Below are positions 1 through 6,413 of a stretch of DNA of 8,976 nt, one piece after another; positions within the stretch are counted from its first letter, which is position 1; each line of letters begins with the position of its first letter. This stretch comes from Bacillota bacterium (GTDB lineage Bacteria > Bacillota > Clostridia > Peptostreptococcales > Anaerovoracaceae): NCBI GenBank assembly GCA_021443825.1, contig JABUTE010000253.1:1-8976 (forward strand). Direction: 5' to 3'. A program made the position numbers and the translations under genes. The notes below the pieces were generated by a model. That model ran no database searches and was not told where the DNA came from. It was given only the letters and a program-made list of their open reading frames with translations.

Positions 1-1
1 T

Positions 2-925
2 CTCAAAGCCTTGAAAGATAGTTGGAAGGGTTATCAATCCCTTACTCAGGCCGGTTTTGAGGGGCGTTACAGTTGGGATAATGCGCTTCTTGACTTTGGA
101 GCATCCTATTATGGACTCCATTCCAGGGACACCTTGTGCCAGCGGGGCTACAATGCTCTCGATTTCAATGTCCGTCTGCGCAGTAACAGGACTGACGAGA
201 AGTATTTCTTCTATGATTTAAACCTGAACGGACGCTTCGGCAACGACGATTTGAGCTATTCAAGCATATTCATTCCTTACAGGGGAGGGACAAACCTTAC
301 AGGCCTTTCAGAGAGTGTCGTAAGATTGAATGGTTCTCTTGGACCTATGTTCGACTATTTCCACCGCTTCCTTGTTCGTGTCGAGGCTGTTTCGGCATCT
401 TACGGAGATATGTTTTCCGGCTATACGGGTATGATAGCAGTCACTCCGAGGTATGAATTCGAAACCGGCAGATGGGACTTCCGTCTCGGTCTGAGGGGGG
501 AATATATATTCAGCGGCAATCCTGATGAAACCGCAGTGTTCTCCCGTAGCAACAGGAAGAAGAGCAACTATGTCTATCCTGCGGTCGACATCAGTTTCGA
601 GGCAGCCCCAAGCGTTGAACTCTTTGCTTCGGCCAAGGGTGGGGGAGACATCAACACATATTCTTCGCTCATTGCAGACCATCATCATCTTACCCCTGTC
701 TTCCAGGGAATCTCCTGGTCTATGCTTGACAATTCCGTGCAGGCGATGGACTGCAGGCTCGGAATCAGAAGCAGCATCTGGAAAATGTTACAGCTGGAAG
801 TCAACGGTGGAGTCTCGTTCATCGAAAACGGTCTGCTGGACGGAGGCCACACCTACCTTAACCAGCTGCTTCCGAGCGTTGTCTACCAGGACTACAACCT
901 GTTCTATGCCAATGCCCTTTCCTTC
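2..925 (+). other. Segment of foreign (Bacteroidota-like) origin: outer-membrane beta-barrel fragment
   Basis: About 305 residues alternate polar and hydrophobic positions with many aromatic residues, for example LDFGASYYGL, YFFYDLNLNGRFG, FHRFLVRVEAV, WDFRLGLRGEYIFSG and YQDYNLFYANA. This is how transmembrane strands separated by short turns look in Bacteroidota outer-membrane proteins, including the barrel part of TonB-dependent-receptor-like proteins. No plug domain, TonB box or signal peptide lies within the window, and the expected C-terminal strands are missing, so it is an internal piece. By hand count Gly uses GGC in 7 of 30 codons and Arg uses AGA/AGG in 10 of about 20. Downstream these become about 18 of 31 GGC and 3 of 16 AGA/AGG. 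The specific family is not certain; 'barrel of Bacteroidota type' is as far as the sequence goes. Confidence 0.7.
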
Positions 926-3880
926 TCCGGCGCAGGGCTGCTGACGGGCAAAGACGGCAACGTGACCGATCTTCAGAGCGTGCCCGGAAGCAGGACCAAT
1001 CCCTATGAGGTCCGCTCCATCCGCCAGCTGCAGTATATCAACTGGAACTCGGTGACCCGCAGCTGCACCGAAGCTGCCGACGGCACCAACTATAAGGATT
1101 TCAATTATCTGGTCTACGCAAAGACCCTTGCCCCCAAGACGGTAACGACATTGCGCGACATCACCGACACCGCATCTGCCTCCCGCGCTGACCTGTACTG
1201 GGTGCAGAGCCACGATGCGGAGCAGCTCGAAGGGTACTTTACCCCCATTGCAGGCACCTATGTGTCGTCGTCGGCCTATAGCTACGATAATACCCTCAAC
1301 TGCTGGTTCGGCGGTAATTTTGACGGAAGAAGCTATACCCTGCGCAACATCAGCATCAGCTCCGACAGCTTCAATGTAGGAGTCTTCGGAACCACGGTCA
1401 GCACGGGCATGAAAAATATCATTCTCTATTCCAATAAGGATTCTGTCATCGAGCGCCGCGATCCCTCCAACCGAACGGGAGCCTATTCCATCGGCGGGCT
1501 GATCGGCGTTGCATACGATTATCATGTGGCTTCAGCGAAGAATTCCGACCGCCATATCGAAAACTGTGCCATTTCCGGCTATATCATCCGCGATGCCAGC
1601 ACCGGAAGACAGGGCCTTGGCGAATCCAACATCGGCGGGCTGCTGGGTGTCGCCAACATCAATCTTCGCCAATGCTCAGCATCGACCCTGATCGACATCG
1701 CCTGCACCCACAAAAACGGCTCTGCCGTGTGGGGCATTTTCCTTCGCGTCGGCGGTCTTACCGGCGCTGCCCAGGGCTATGTCACTGACTGCTACAGCGG
1801 CGGAAGCGTGGTTCTGGAACCGGAGATCGTCGAAGCTCAAAATGTCTCTTACAGCGGGGCCGAACAGAAAAATTACGAGATCTATATCTCCGGAATCGCC
1901 GGCAGCGGCTTTACCAGCAACTACATGAACTTTACCGGTTTTTCCGGGGTACTGGACGGCTCACCCTACATTCAGAACTGCTATACCTACATGCAGTTTC
2001 CTGACGACAACTTTACGGGAAAGGTGACAGGGGCATTGCTCAAACGCATTGCGGTGACCTCCCGTGCCGACCGCTATTCCCAGCCCTCCGGAAGCGTGAC
2101 CATGGAAAACTGTTATTATCTTGACAGCATCCTGGATATGGACGAACCCAATACAGGTGTCACCTACGGCAACAATTCCAGCGGCCTTCCCCGGCCTCTC
2201 ACCTATGAGCAGCTGACCGGAGCGGCTTCTGTCGACGGCACCGATGTGCTGCAGGTGCTCAACGCCGGTCGCAGTGTATGGTCGAAGGTAACGACAGCGG
2301 AATTCAGCGGCTATGAAGACGGCGTGCCCGTTTTTGAAGGACCTGCCATCGACGGCGTATTCACCTTTCCGGCCAGCAGCTCCCTGGACGGCTGCAACTT
2401 CCCCTTCCCGGCAGTGCTTCAGCAAAACGACCTTTCCTTCGGAACGGCGCAAAGACCGGTCTATGTGACCGTTCATTACGGCGACTGGCCTCAGCAGGGC
2501 ATCTATTGGCAGAATGCCAGAGATACCATGGATCTGGCAGGCTGTCTGGCAGAAGACGGCTTCGCCTATAAGTCCTTCCGTCTTTACGATGCCGGAACCG
2601 GCACGGATCTTTCCCGCGTGTCGATCCAATGCGACGACGGCTATGCCCGGGTTGTATCCTGCGGCAGCATGAAGCAGGACGAAACCGGACGGCGCTACCG
2701 TCCGGTCACAGTGGCGGCTTTGAAAAAGGGCTCGGCGGTGATCGTAGCCGATGCCGGAAACGGAAACCGGGCAGAGCTTACCCTCGAGATCTCGGCAAAA
2801 CTCGATCTGTACATCACCGGCATCCATACGAGAACGTCCGGCGGCACGGTGGAGGGTGTCAGAAATGTTCCGGTAAGGACCCTGCTGCATGCATATTCCA
2901 CAGCCGAGGGCAGGGTGCGCGACTATTCTCTCGACCCGGCTCTTACCTGGTCGGTCTCCTGCGATGAAGAAGATCTTCTGCAGCTGAAGCTTTCTGACAG
3001 CATCCGCAATCAGCTGCAGCTCACCTTATACGAGGATGCGGCTGTCAGCTTTTCGGTGGAGGCCTCCTTCGTCTATCAGGAAAATACCTATACCGAAAAC
3101 CTGTTCCTCACCTGCGCTCCCGGTGAACTGCTGCCGGAAGGAGACGATCCTCCGCTGCCCCAGCCCGCAGCACCGGAGCCGGAAACGGCTCTGTATACGC
3201 TGACCCTTTGCTACGCGGAAGACGAAGCCTGCACCTTTACCCCGGAACCCGATGACATTTCTCTTGCCGGCTACGATCCGCAGCTGTTCGCAAAAGATGG
3301 CTGGGTGCTTTTGGGCTGGTACGAGCCCGATTCCGAACAGCCTTTACTGGATGCAGACGGAGTTCCCGCAATAGAGAAAGAGGGCATTCTGGCAAACGGC
3401 AGCTTTGCCTTGGAGCAGGATATCACCCTTTATGCAAAGTGGAGGCGGACCGTCTTAACAAAGACCGACCGGCTGCAGGCAGGGGAACGCTACCTGATCG
3501 CAGGAGATGACGCCTTGCTGACGGGCAGTCTCGAAACGGTGGAGCCTTCCCCTGCGGAAGGGCTTACCGCCATTGAAGACGGATACCTGGTTGCCCAAGG
3601 CGCTGCAGACCTGGACGATCTGCTCTGGACTGCGGAAAACAACGGCTATGGGTATGCCCTTAAAAACAACGGCAAATACCTGAGCATGAGCACCGGAACC
3701 AAAAAGAACCTGCAGCTCAGCTCCTATGCACGCAGCTGGAATTATTCCGACCGCAATCTGTATACCACTTATTACACTACACGGTATTACCTGGAGGCTT
3801 CCGACTCCGGCGCTAAGATCCGCAGCAATTCCTCCGTCATCCAGCTTTATCAGCTGACCGAAGAGATCAGGGGCATTTAA
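2..3880 (+). CDS. Partial fused open frame: Bacteroidota-type beta-barrel fragment joined to Firmicutes GLUG-repeat surface protein
   Basis: The frame is open from the first complete codon (nt 2) with no stop upstream, so the 5' end lies outside the window. The TTG at nt 11 has no ribosome binding site and is not a credible start. Residues below are numbered from nt 11. Residues 1 to about 305 look like strands of an outer-membrane barrel. From about residue 306 the protein is an extracellular Gram-positive type: a YINWN motif (342-346), an FDG segment (437-439), GLUG-like GGL repeats (about 495, 542, 581), a Pro-rich linker (about 1040-1060), a Flg_new/InlB-like repeat ending LYAKW (about 1061-1144), and a terminal beta-rich module. 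Codon use changes at the same point. It ends TAA, one base before the next gene, so the 3' part belongs to the pilin-like operon. As a single protein it would mix two incompatible envelope types; I read it as chimeric. The frame itself is certain, its unity is doubtful. Confidence 0.85.
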   Translation, partial: LKALKDSWKGYQSLTQAGFEGRYSWDNALLDFGASYYGLHSRDTLCQRGYNALDFNVRLRSNRTDEKYFFYDLNLNGRFGNDDLSYSSIFIPYRGGTNLTGLSESVVRLNGSLGPMFDYFHRFLVRVEAVSASYGDMFSGYTGMIAVTPRYEFETGRWDFRLGLRGEYIFSGNPDETAVFSRSNRKKSNYVYPAVDISFEAAPSVELFASAKGGGDINTYSSLIADHHHLTPVFQGISWSMLDNSVQAMDCRLGIRSSIWKMLQLEVNGGVSFIENGLLDGGHTYLNQLLPSVVYQDYNLFYANALSFSGAGLLTGKDGNVTDLQSVPGSRTNPYEVRSIRQLQYINWNSVTRSCTEAADGTNYKDFNYLVYAKTLAPKTVTTLRDITDTASASRADLYWVQSHDAEQLEGYFTPIAGTYVSSSAYSYDNTLNCWFGGNFDGRSYTLRNISISSDSFNVGVFGTTVSTGMKNIILYSNKDSVIERRDPSNRTGAYSIGGLIGVAYDYHVASAKNSDRHIENCAISGYIIRDASTGRQGLGESNIGGLLGVANINLRQCSASTLIDIACTHKNGSAVWGIFLRVGGLTGAAQGYVTDCYSGGSVVLEPEIVEAQNVSYSGAEQKNYEIYISGIAGSGFTSNYMNFTGFSGVLDGSPYIQNCYTYMQFPDDNFTGKVTGALLKRIAVTSRADRYSQPSGSVTMENCYYLDSILDMDEPNTGVTYGNNSSGLPRPLTYEQLTGAASVDGTDVLQVLNAGRSVWSKVTTAEFSGYEDGVPVFEGPAIDGVFTFPASSSLDGCNFPFPAVLQQNDLSFGTAQRPVYVTVHYGDWPQQGIYWQNARDTMDLAGCLAEDGFAYKSFRLYDAGTGTDLSRVSIQCDDGYARVVSCGSMKQDETGRRYRPVTVAALKKGSAVIVADAGNGNRAELTLEISAKLDLYITGIHTRTSGGTVEGVRNVPVRTLLHAYSTAEGRVRDYSLDPALTWSVSCDEEDLLQLKLSDSIRNQLQLTLYEDAAVSFSVEASFVYQENTYTENLFLTCAPGELLPEGDDPPLPQPAAPEPETALYTLTLCYAEDEACTFTPEPDDISLAGYDPQLFAKDGWVLLGWYEPDSEQPLLDADGVPAIEKEGILANGSFALEQDITLYAKWRRTVLTKTDRLQAGERYLIAGDDALLTGSLETVEPSPAEGLTAIEDGYLVAQGAADLDDLLWTAENNGYGYALKNNGKYLSMSTGTKKNLQLSSYARSWNYSDRNLYTTYYTTRYYLEASDSGAKIRSNSSVIQLYQLTEEIRGI
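926..3880 (+). other. GLUG/Flg_new-containing surface protein portion (likely large pilin-operon adhesin, N-terminus missing)
   Basis: About 985 residues of extracellular, low-Lys, Tyr/Gly/Ser-rich sequence. It begins near a NPYEVRSIRQLQYINWN stretch, typical of the start of GLUG-containing surface proteins of Clostridia. The FGGNFDG and GVFG segments and three GGL-x-G-x(n)-C repeats follow. The middle (about residues 750-1040) is beta-rich and unassigned, with Ig-like spacing. A Pro/Glu linker leads to a Flg_new-like unit (GWVLLGWYE through LYAKW). The last ~140 residues hold a KNNGKYLSM motif and a Tyr-rich tail. There is no LPxTG motif or C-terminal anchor helix, so attachment would have to be at the missing N-terminus. 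Proteins of this type often start with a prepilin-like signal, and three pilin-like genes follow directly, so I infer that the lost N-terminus was pilin-like. Likely role: adhesion or filament-tip subunit. Confidence 0.65.
1490..1815 (+). repeat. Three GLUG-like protein repeats
   Basis: Three units share the pattern GGL-[ILT]-G followed by a variable stretch, a polar-N/D/Q-Cys pair and a small-residue turn. They are GGLIGVA...ENCAISG (from nt 1493), GGLLGVA...RQCSAST (from nt 1634) and GGLTGAA...TDCYSGG (from nt 1751). A degenerate fourth (SGIAGSG...QNCYTYM) follows at roughly nt 1890-1995. The first two are also similar at DNA level (atcggcgggctg). GLUG repeats occur in bacterial surface and adhesion proteins and are thought to form stacked beta structure. 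Confidence 0.6.
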
Positions 3881-3881
3881 A

Positions 3882-4499
3882 ATGGATACCATCAAACGCA
3901 AGCTGAATAATCAAAGGGGTGCATCTGTCATCTATGCCATGTTTCTTCTGATCGCAGCCTCGGTGATCTGCGCCGTAACGCTGTCGGCAGCATCTACCCA
4001 GACCCGTCGCTACGAAGAAGGCAGGGCAGCAGAGCAGGCCATCCTGACGCTGCAGTCGGCTGCCCGGCTCATCGAAGACGAAGTGAGAGGAACCGCCAGC
4101 GTCATCGAGGAAATCTATTATTACGAAGACGCAAGCACCACGCAAACGGTTCTGCCCGGAGCTTCGGTGCTGCTGAAGGCGGCTTTAAAGGATGCGGTCT
4201 CGGCCTATTACGATGACGGCAGCTTTGAGAGTTCCTCGCCTCTTACCATCGAAGCAGACGGATTTGCTCCGGTAACAGCGGAATTCTCTTTGCGTGACGG
4301 CGAAGAATCGCCCCAACTGACCTTCGTGCTGTCGGTGCAGGGGCAGGAGGCCTTCATGACGGTGCAGCTTTCTGCTTACAAGACATGCGCTTTTCAGGAA
4401 ACCACCACCGATGACGAGCTGAAAAGACCCTATTCCTCCATCACCACCACGACCCTGCACTGGAATAAATGCACCGTCTTAAAGGGAGGCCTGCAATGA
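3882..4499 (+). CDS. Pilin-like membrane-anchored protein, second gene of the surface-filament operon
   Basis: 205 aa. A basic N-terminus (MDTIKRKLNNQRG) precedes a single hydrophobic helix at residues 14-36, and the rest is predicted extracellular. RG followed by ASVIYAM resembles the G/x cleavage site of type IV prepilins, but the usual Glu at +5 is a Tyr (Y18), so it may be a non-canonical minor pilin or PilX/TadE-like protein. After the helix there is a charged, probably helical stretch (RRYEEGRAAEQAILTLQSAARLIEDEV) as in pilin N-terminal helices, then a beta-rich domain and a Thr-rich tail. The start ATG is one base after the previous stop, with AGGGG at 3869-3873 (8-nt spacer). The stop overlaps the next start as ATGA. 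The position among pilin-like genes supports a minor subunit or assembly role; the exact function is unknown. Confidence 0.75.
   Translation: MDTIKRKLNNQRGASVIYAMFLLIAASVICAVTLSAASTQTRRYEEGRAAEQAILTLQSAARLIEDEVRGTASVIEEIYYYEDASTTQTVLPGASVLLKAALKDAVSAYYDDGSFESSSPLTIEADGFAPVTAEFSLRDGEESPQLTFVLSVQGQEAFMTVQLSAYKTCAFQETTTDDELKRPYSSITTTTLHWNKCTVLKGGLQ
4482..4488 (+). promoter_or_regulatory. Ribosome binding site deciding the start at 4496
   Basis: AGGGAGG lies seven bases before ATG 4496 and inside the end of the preceding gene. It rules out the longer in-frame start at 4469. Confidence 0.8.
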
Positions 4500-4804
4500 A
4501 AAAAGCGATATTGAAAAAATGCAGCGATAAAAGAGCAGAGACTCTTACCGAGGCTCTCGTTTCGGTGCTGATCATCTCTCTTACCATGGCTTTTTTTACC
4601 TCCGGTCTTATGGCAGCCGCCCGTCTTTGCAGCAGCCGGGGCCCGGAGCAGCTGGTCTTTTCCACAGAAGGTCAGAGGGTGATCGATTCCGATTTTGAGG
4701 TGACGGTCACCTACCGGTCCTCCGTGAAAAAGACCTCCGATATAGTGCTCTATCAGACAGGAGAGGAGGGGGCCGATGGCTACTTGTATTACCGGGTTGA
4801 TTAA
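4496..4804 (+). CDS. Small prepilin-like protein (type II secretion/type IV pilus family), third gene of operon
   Basis: 102 aa. Residues 1-13 are basic. The segment RAETLTEALVSVLIISLT fits a class III prepilin signal cleaved between A14 and E15, which puts Glu (E19) at +5 as the family requires. The -1 residue is Ala where Gly is usual, a tolerated but uncommon variant. The hydrophobic helix covers about residues 20-42, followed by a short soluble domain of some 60 residues with beta character (FEVTVTYRSS). The start is fixed by AGGGAGG at 4482-4488, seven bases ahead; an in-frame ATG 27 nt further upstream would sit inside the preceding gene with no ribosome site. It shares ATGA with the upstream gene and overlaps the downstream gene by 29 nt, so translation is probably coupled. 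Likely a pseudopilin/minor pilin. Confidence 0.8.
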   Translation: MKKAILKKCSDKRAETLTEALVSVLIISLTMAFFTSGLMAAARLCSSRGPEQLVFSTEGQRVIDSDFEVTVTYRSSVKKTSDIVLYQTGEEGADGYLYYRVD

Positions 4805-5342
4805 AGCCGTAAAAGGCAAGGCTGCGTCGAAACGGGGCGTAACACTGGCAGAGCTGCTGTGCACCGTCGTTCTCTTTTCCTTTGCCAGCGCCGCCATGCT
4901 CACGGGCATTCGTTTCGGTGCCGCAAAATACAGCACCATCATGAAGGAATCCTCTGCAAAGGTGCTCTATACCTCGCTCTACTCAGCCATCTCTGACGAG
5001 CTGCGCTATACGTCTGTGGTGGTGCTGGGTGAGTCATCGCCTTGCGGCCATGTTGTGGAGTCTTTCTATTCATCTTCTTTTAACGGCAAGCGGTCTACCT
5101 CCTTTCAGCAGCTGGATGAAGAGGGCAATGCGGCCTGCGGCTACGGAAGGATCGGAATCGGCGGCCACAGTCTTCTTCCCGACGGAGCCTATACGAGAGG
5201 CCTTCTGGCAAAGGTGGAGTCGCTGTATTACGATCCCGGCGAGGAGATCTTTACCGTTTCGCTTTCTATCGGCACCGATGAAGAAAGCATCCTTACCCAA
5301 AGCTTTCAGGTCATGAATCTCAACCATGCATCGCAGCTGTAA
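4776..5342 (+). CDS. Prepilin-type N-terminal cleavage/methylation domain protein, fourth gene of operon
   Basis: 188 aa. A basic leader of about 21 residues (ending KAASKRG) is followed by VTLAELLCTVVLF, a canonical prepilin site: cleavage after G21 would leave V22 at +1 and E26 at +5. The hydrophobic helix spans roughly residues 22-45. The soluble part is 140 residues, Ser/Tyr-rich and beta-rich, as in minor pilins of the PilW/PulJ type. AGGAGG at 4764-4769 with a 6-nt spacer gives a strong start inside the end of the previous gene (29-nt overlap). It is the last gene before the terminator at 5352. It should be a substrate of a prepilin peptidase that is not encoded in the window. Could equally be a competence-type pseudopilin; the link to the large GLUG protein favours a surface filament. 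Confidence 0.85.
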   Translation: MATCITGLIKAVKGKAASKRGVTLAELLCTVVLFSFASAAMLTGIRFGAAKYSTIMKESSAKVLYTSLYSAISDELRYTSVVVLGESSPCGHVVESFYSSSFNGKRSTSFQQLDEEGNAACGYGRIGIGGHSLLPDGAYTRGLLAKVESLYYDPGEEIFTVSLSIGTDEESILTQSFQVMNLNHASQL

Positions 5343-5351
5343 AAACTCAAA

Positions 5352-5392
5352 AAAAGATCCCTGCTGCAAGGGCAGCAGGGATCTTTTCTTTA
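5352..5392. terminator. Strong bidirectional intrinsic terminator between convergent operons
   Basis: A 16-bp perfect stem (5352-5367 with 5372-5387; core GATCCCTGCTGC/GCAGCAGGGATC) closes a 4-nt loop AAGG. On the + strand it is followed by TTTTCTTT and lies 9 nt after the pilin-like operon's stop. On the - strand it is followed by TTTTTTTGAGTTTTT and lies about 27 nt after the DUF3343 gene. It therefore ends both convergent transcripts. Confidence 0.95.
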
Positions 5393-5414
5393 ATCAGCAA
5401 TTAGGATCGTAGTT

Positions 5415-5654
5415 TTAAACGTTCATTTCGACCTGGTGGAAGGCGACCGGCTTGATGCCGGTCTCGGCACAGAAATCCTCCAGCTCCTTTTGTGCCGACA
5501 GATCTGCCATCCAGCAAAAGCCGCAGCTGGTACTGACAGCTCTTGGAACGGGGATCATCCGGCCGGGCTTGGAGGCCTCTTTGCACTTCTTTTCAAAGCG
5601 CATGATCTCAGTCACATTATGAAATGCAATGATCAGCTTGAGCTGTTTTTCCAT
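5415..5654 (-). CDS. DUF3343 family protein (putative Se/S carrier-like)
   Basis: 79 aa, the usual size for the family. It opens with a beta strand (KLIIAFHNVTEIMRFE), as in DUF3343 proteins, and has the characteristic RMIPVPRAVSTSCGFC segment: IPVPR, then S-x-CG. Here the second half reads C44-G-F-C47, a CxxC pair suited to thiol, persulfide or selenium handling, plus a further C24. DUF3343 genes are repeatedly found next to yedF and selD in Clostridia; their biochemical role is not established, and a sulfur/selenium carrier or acceptor role is inferred. The ATG is 8 nt after the yedF stop with no clear Shine-Dalgarno, so translation probably depends on coupling to yedF. The transcript ends at the terminator at 5352-5387. 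Confidence 0.85.
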   Translation of the reverse strand: MEKQLKLIIAFHNVTEIMRFEKKCKEASKPGRMIPVPRAVSTSCGFCWMADLSAQKELEDFCAETGIKPVAFHQVEMNV

Positions 5655-5662
5655 CGATCGGA

Positions 5663-6277
5663 TCAGGGTCTGATAACATTGGAAGCTGCGGAGAGCTTTT
5701 CAACGATATCGTACATATTGGTAACATCGCCGACGGCCAGCTTGTCAGCAATGCCGTAGAAATTGAGGCAGGTGCCGCAGGTAAGGATATCGACGCCTTC
5801 TTCGGCAAGCTTCTTCAGGTCTTCCAGAACGGGAGAGCCTTCGACGGTCAGCTTTGCGCCGCCGTTGTAGAACAGAATGGTTCTGGGAAGCATATCCTGC
5901 TGGGTCACAGCAAAGAAGAAGGCCTTCATCAGGTTTGCGCCCAGAGTATCATCGCCCAGACCCATCTTGTCGGAGGTGACGCAGATGACCTGGTTGGGAG
6001 CGGCTGCAGTATCGCATACGATCTCGCCGTAGTTGATCACCGGCTTAACGGGAGTTTCGGCGGTGATATGGAGCACAAAATGCTTTTCTTCCAGCTTTTC
6101 GGATTCGACCTTGCAGCTGTTGGAGGTGGCAAAGCGGGTCAGGTTGGAAACGGCTGTCTCATTGTCGACATGTACTTCGAGCATGCCCGGTTCGGTCATG
6201 GCAGCGAGAGCCTTTTTCGTTTTGATGACAGGAATCGGACAGGTATCTCCGATCGCATTTACGATTACGGTGTTCAT
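5663..6277 (-). CDS. yedF: Sulfurtransferase-like selenium metabolism protein YedF
   Basis: 204 aa. The N-terminal TusA/SirA-like domain (about residues 1-75) has the conserved CPIP motif with C13, the persulfide or selenide-carrying position. After a linker, the C-terminal DsrE-like domain (about 95-200) contains ILFYNGGAKL and the CGTC motif (C167, C170). This two-domain layout and length match YedF of the selenium-metabolism family (TIGR03527), found in genomes with SelD, including those with labile-selenium molybdenum hydroxylases. The precise reaction is unproven; sulfur or selenium relay is the accepted inference. I chose ATG 6277 because AAAGGA lies 9 nt ahead; a TTG three codons upstream abuts that site and is not usable. 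It is co-transcribed with the DUF3343 gene downstream. Confidence 0.92.
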   Translation of the reverse strand: MNTVIVNAIGDTCPIPVIKTKKALAAMTEPGMLEVHVDNETAVSNLTRFATSNSCKVESEKLEEKHFVLHITAETPVKPVINYGEIVCDTAAAPNQVICVTSDKMGLGDDTLGANLMKAFFFAVTQQDMLPRTILFYNGGAKLTVEGSPVLEDLKKLAEEGVDILTCGTCLNFYGIADKLAVGDVTNMYDIVEKLSAASNVIRP

Positions 6278-6335
6278 GGGTATCAATCCTTTCTATATGA
6301 TGGTGATTCGATCGTTTGATCTTTGGCATTCAGCC

Positions 6336-6372
6336 TGTCAAGATTATAGCATGGAATCAACTTCCACTTAAT
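6336..6372 (-). promoter_or_regulatory. Extended -10 promoter for yedF-DUF3343
   Basis: On the - strand there is TGCTATAAT, a perfect -10 (nt 6343-6348) with an extended TG. A weak -35 (TTAAGT) lies 17 bp upstream. It predicts a start near 6336 and a 5' leader of about 60 nt before ATG 6277. The upstream 50 nt is very AT-rich, which may act as an UP-like element. Confidence 0.7.
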
Positions 6373-6413
6373 TCATATAAATAATAAATAATTAAAACTT
6401 ACAAATAAATGCA

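Noticed and set aside
11..13. TTG as the start of the first gene
   Set aside because: The frame is open to the window edge, there is no ribosome site, and the sequence begins in the middle of barrel strands.
788..1525. Antisense open frame (245 codons) spanning the junction
   Set aside because: It crosses the compositional junction and lacks motifs or a start signal; a shadow of the + frame.
1961..2890. Long antisense open frame (309 codons) opposite the GLUG protein
   Set aside because: It has no ribosome site or recognisable domain, and its His/Arg/Val-rich composition is what the opposite strand of a GC-rich gene gives. The + strand frame has clear repeats and family motifs.
5401..5586. 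61-codon - strand frame overlapping the DUF3343 gene
   Set aside because: Out of frame with the recognised DUF3343 protein, Arg-rich and without motifs.
6320..6340. TTGACA on the - strand just downstream of the yedF -10, as a second -35
   Set aside because: No acceptable -10 lies 16-18 bp further on; the match is probably chance.
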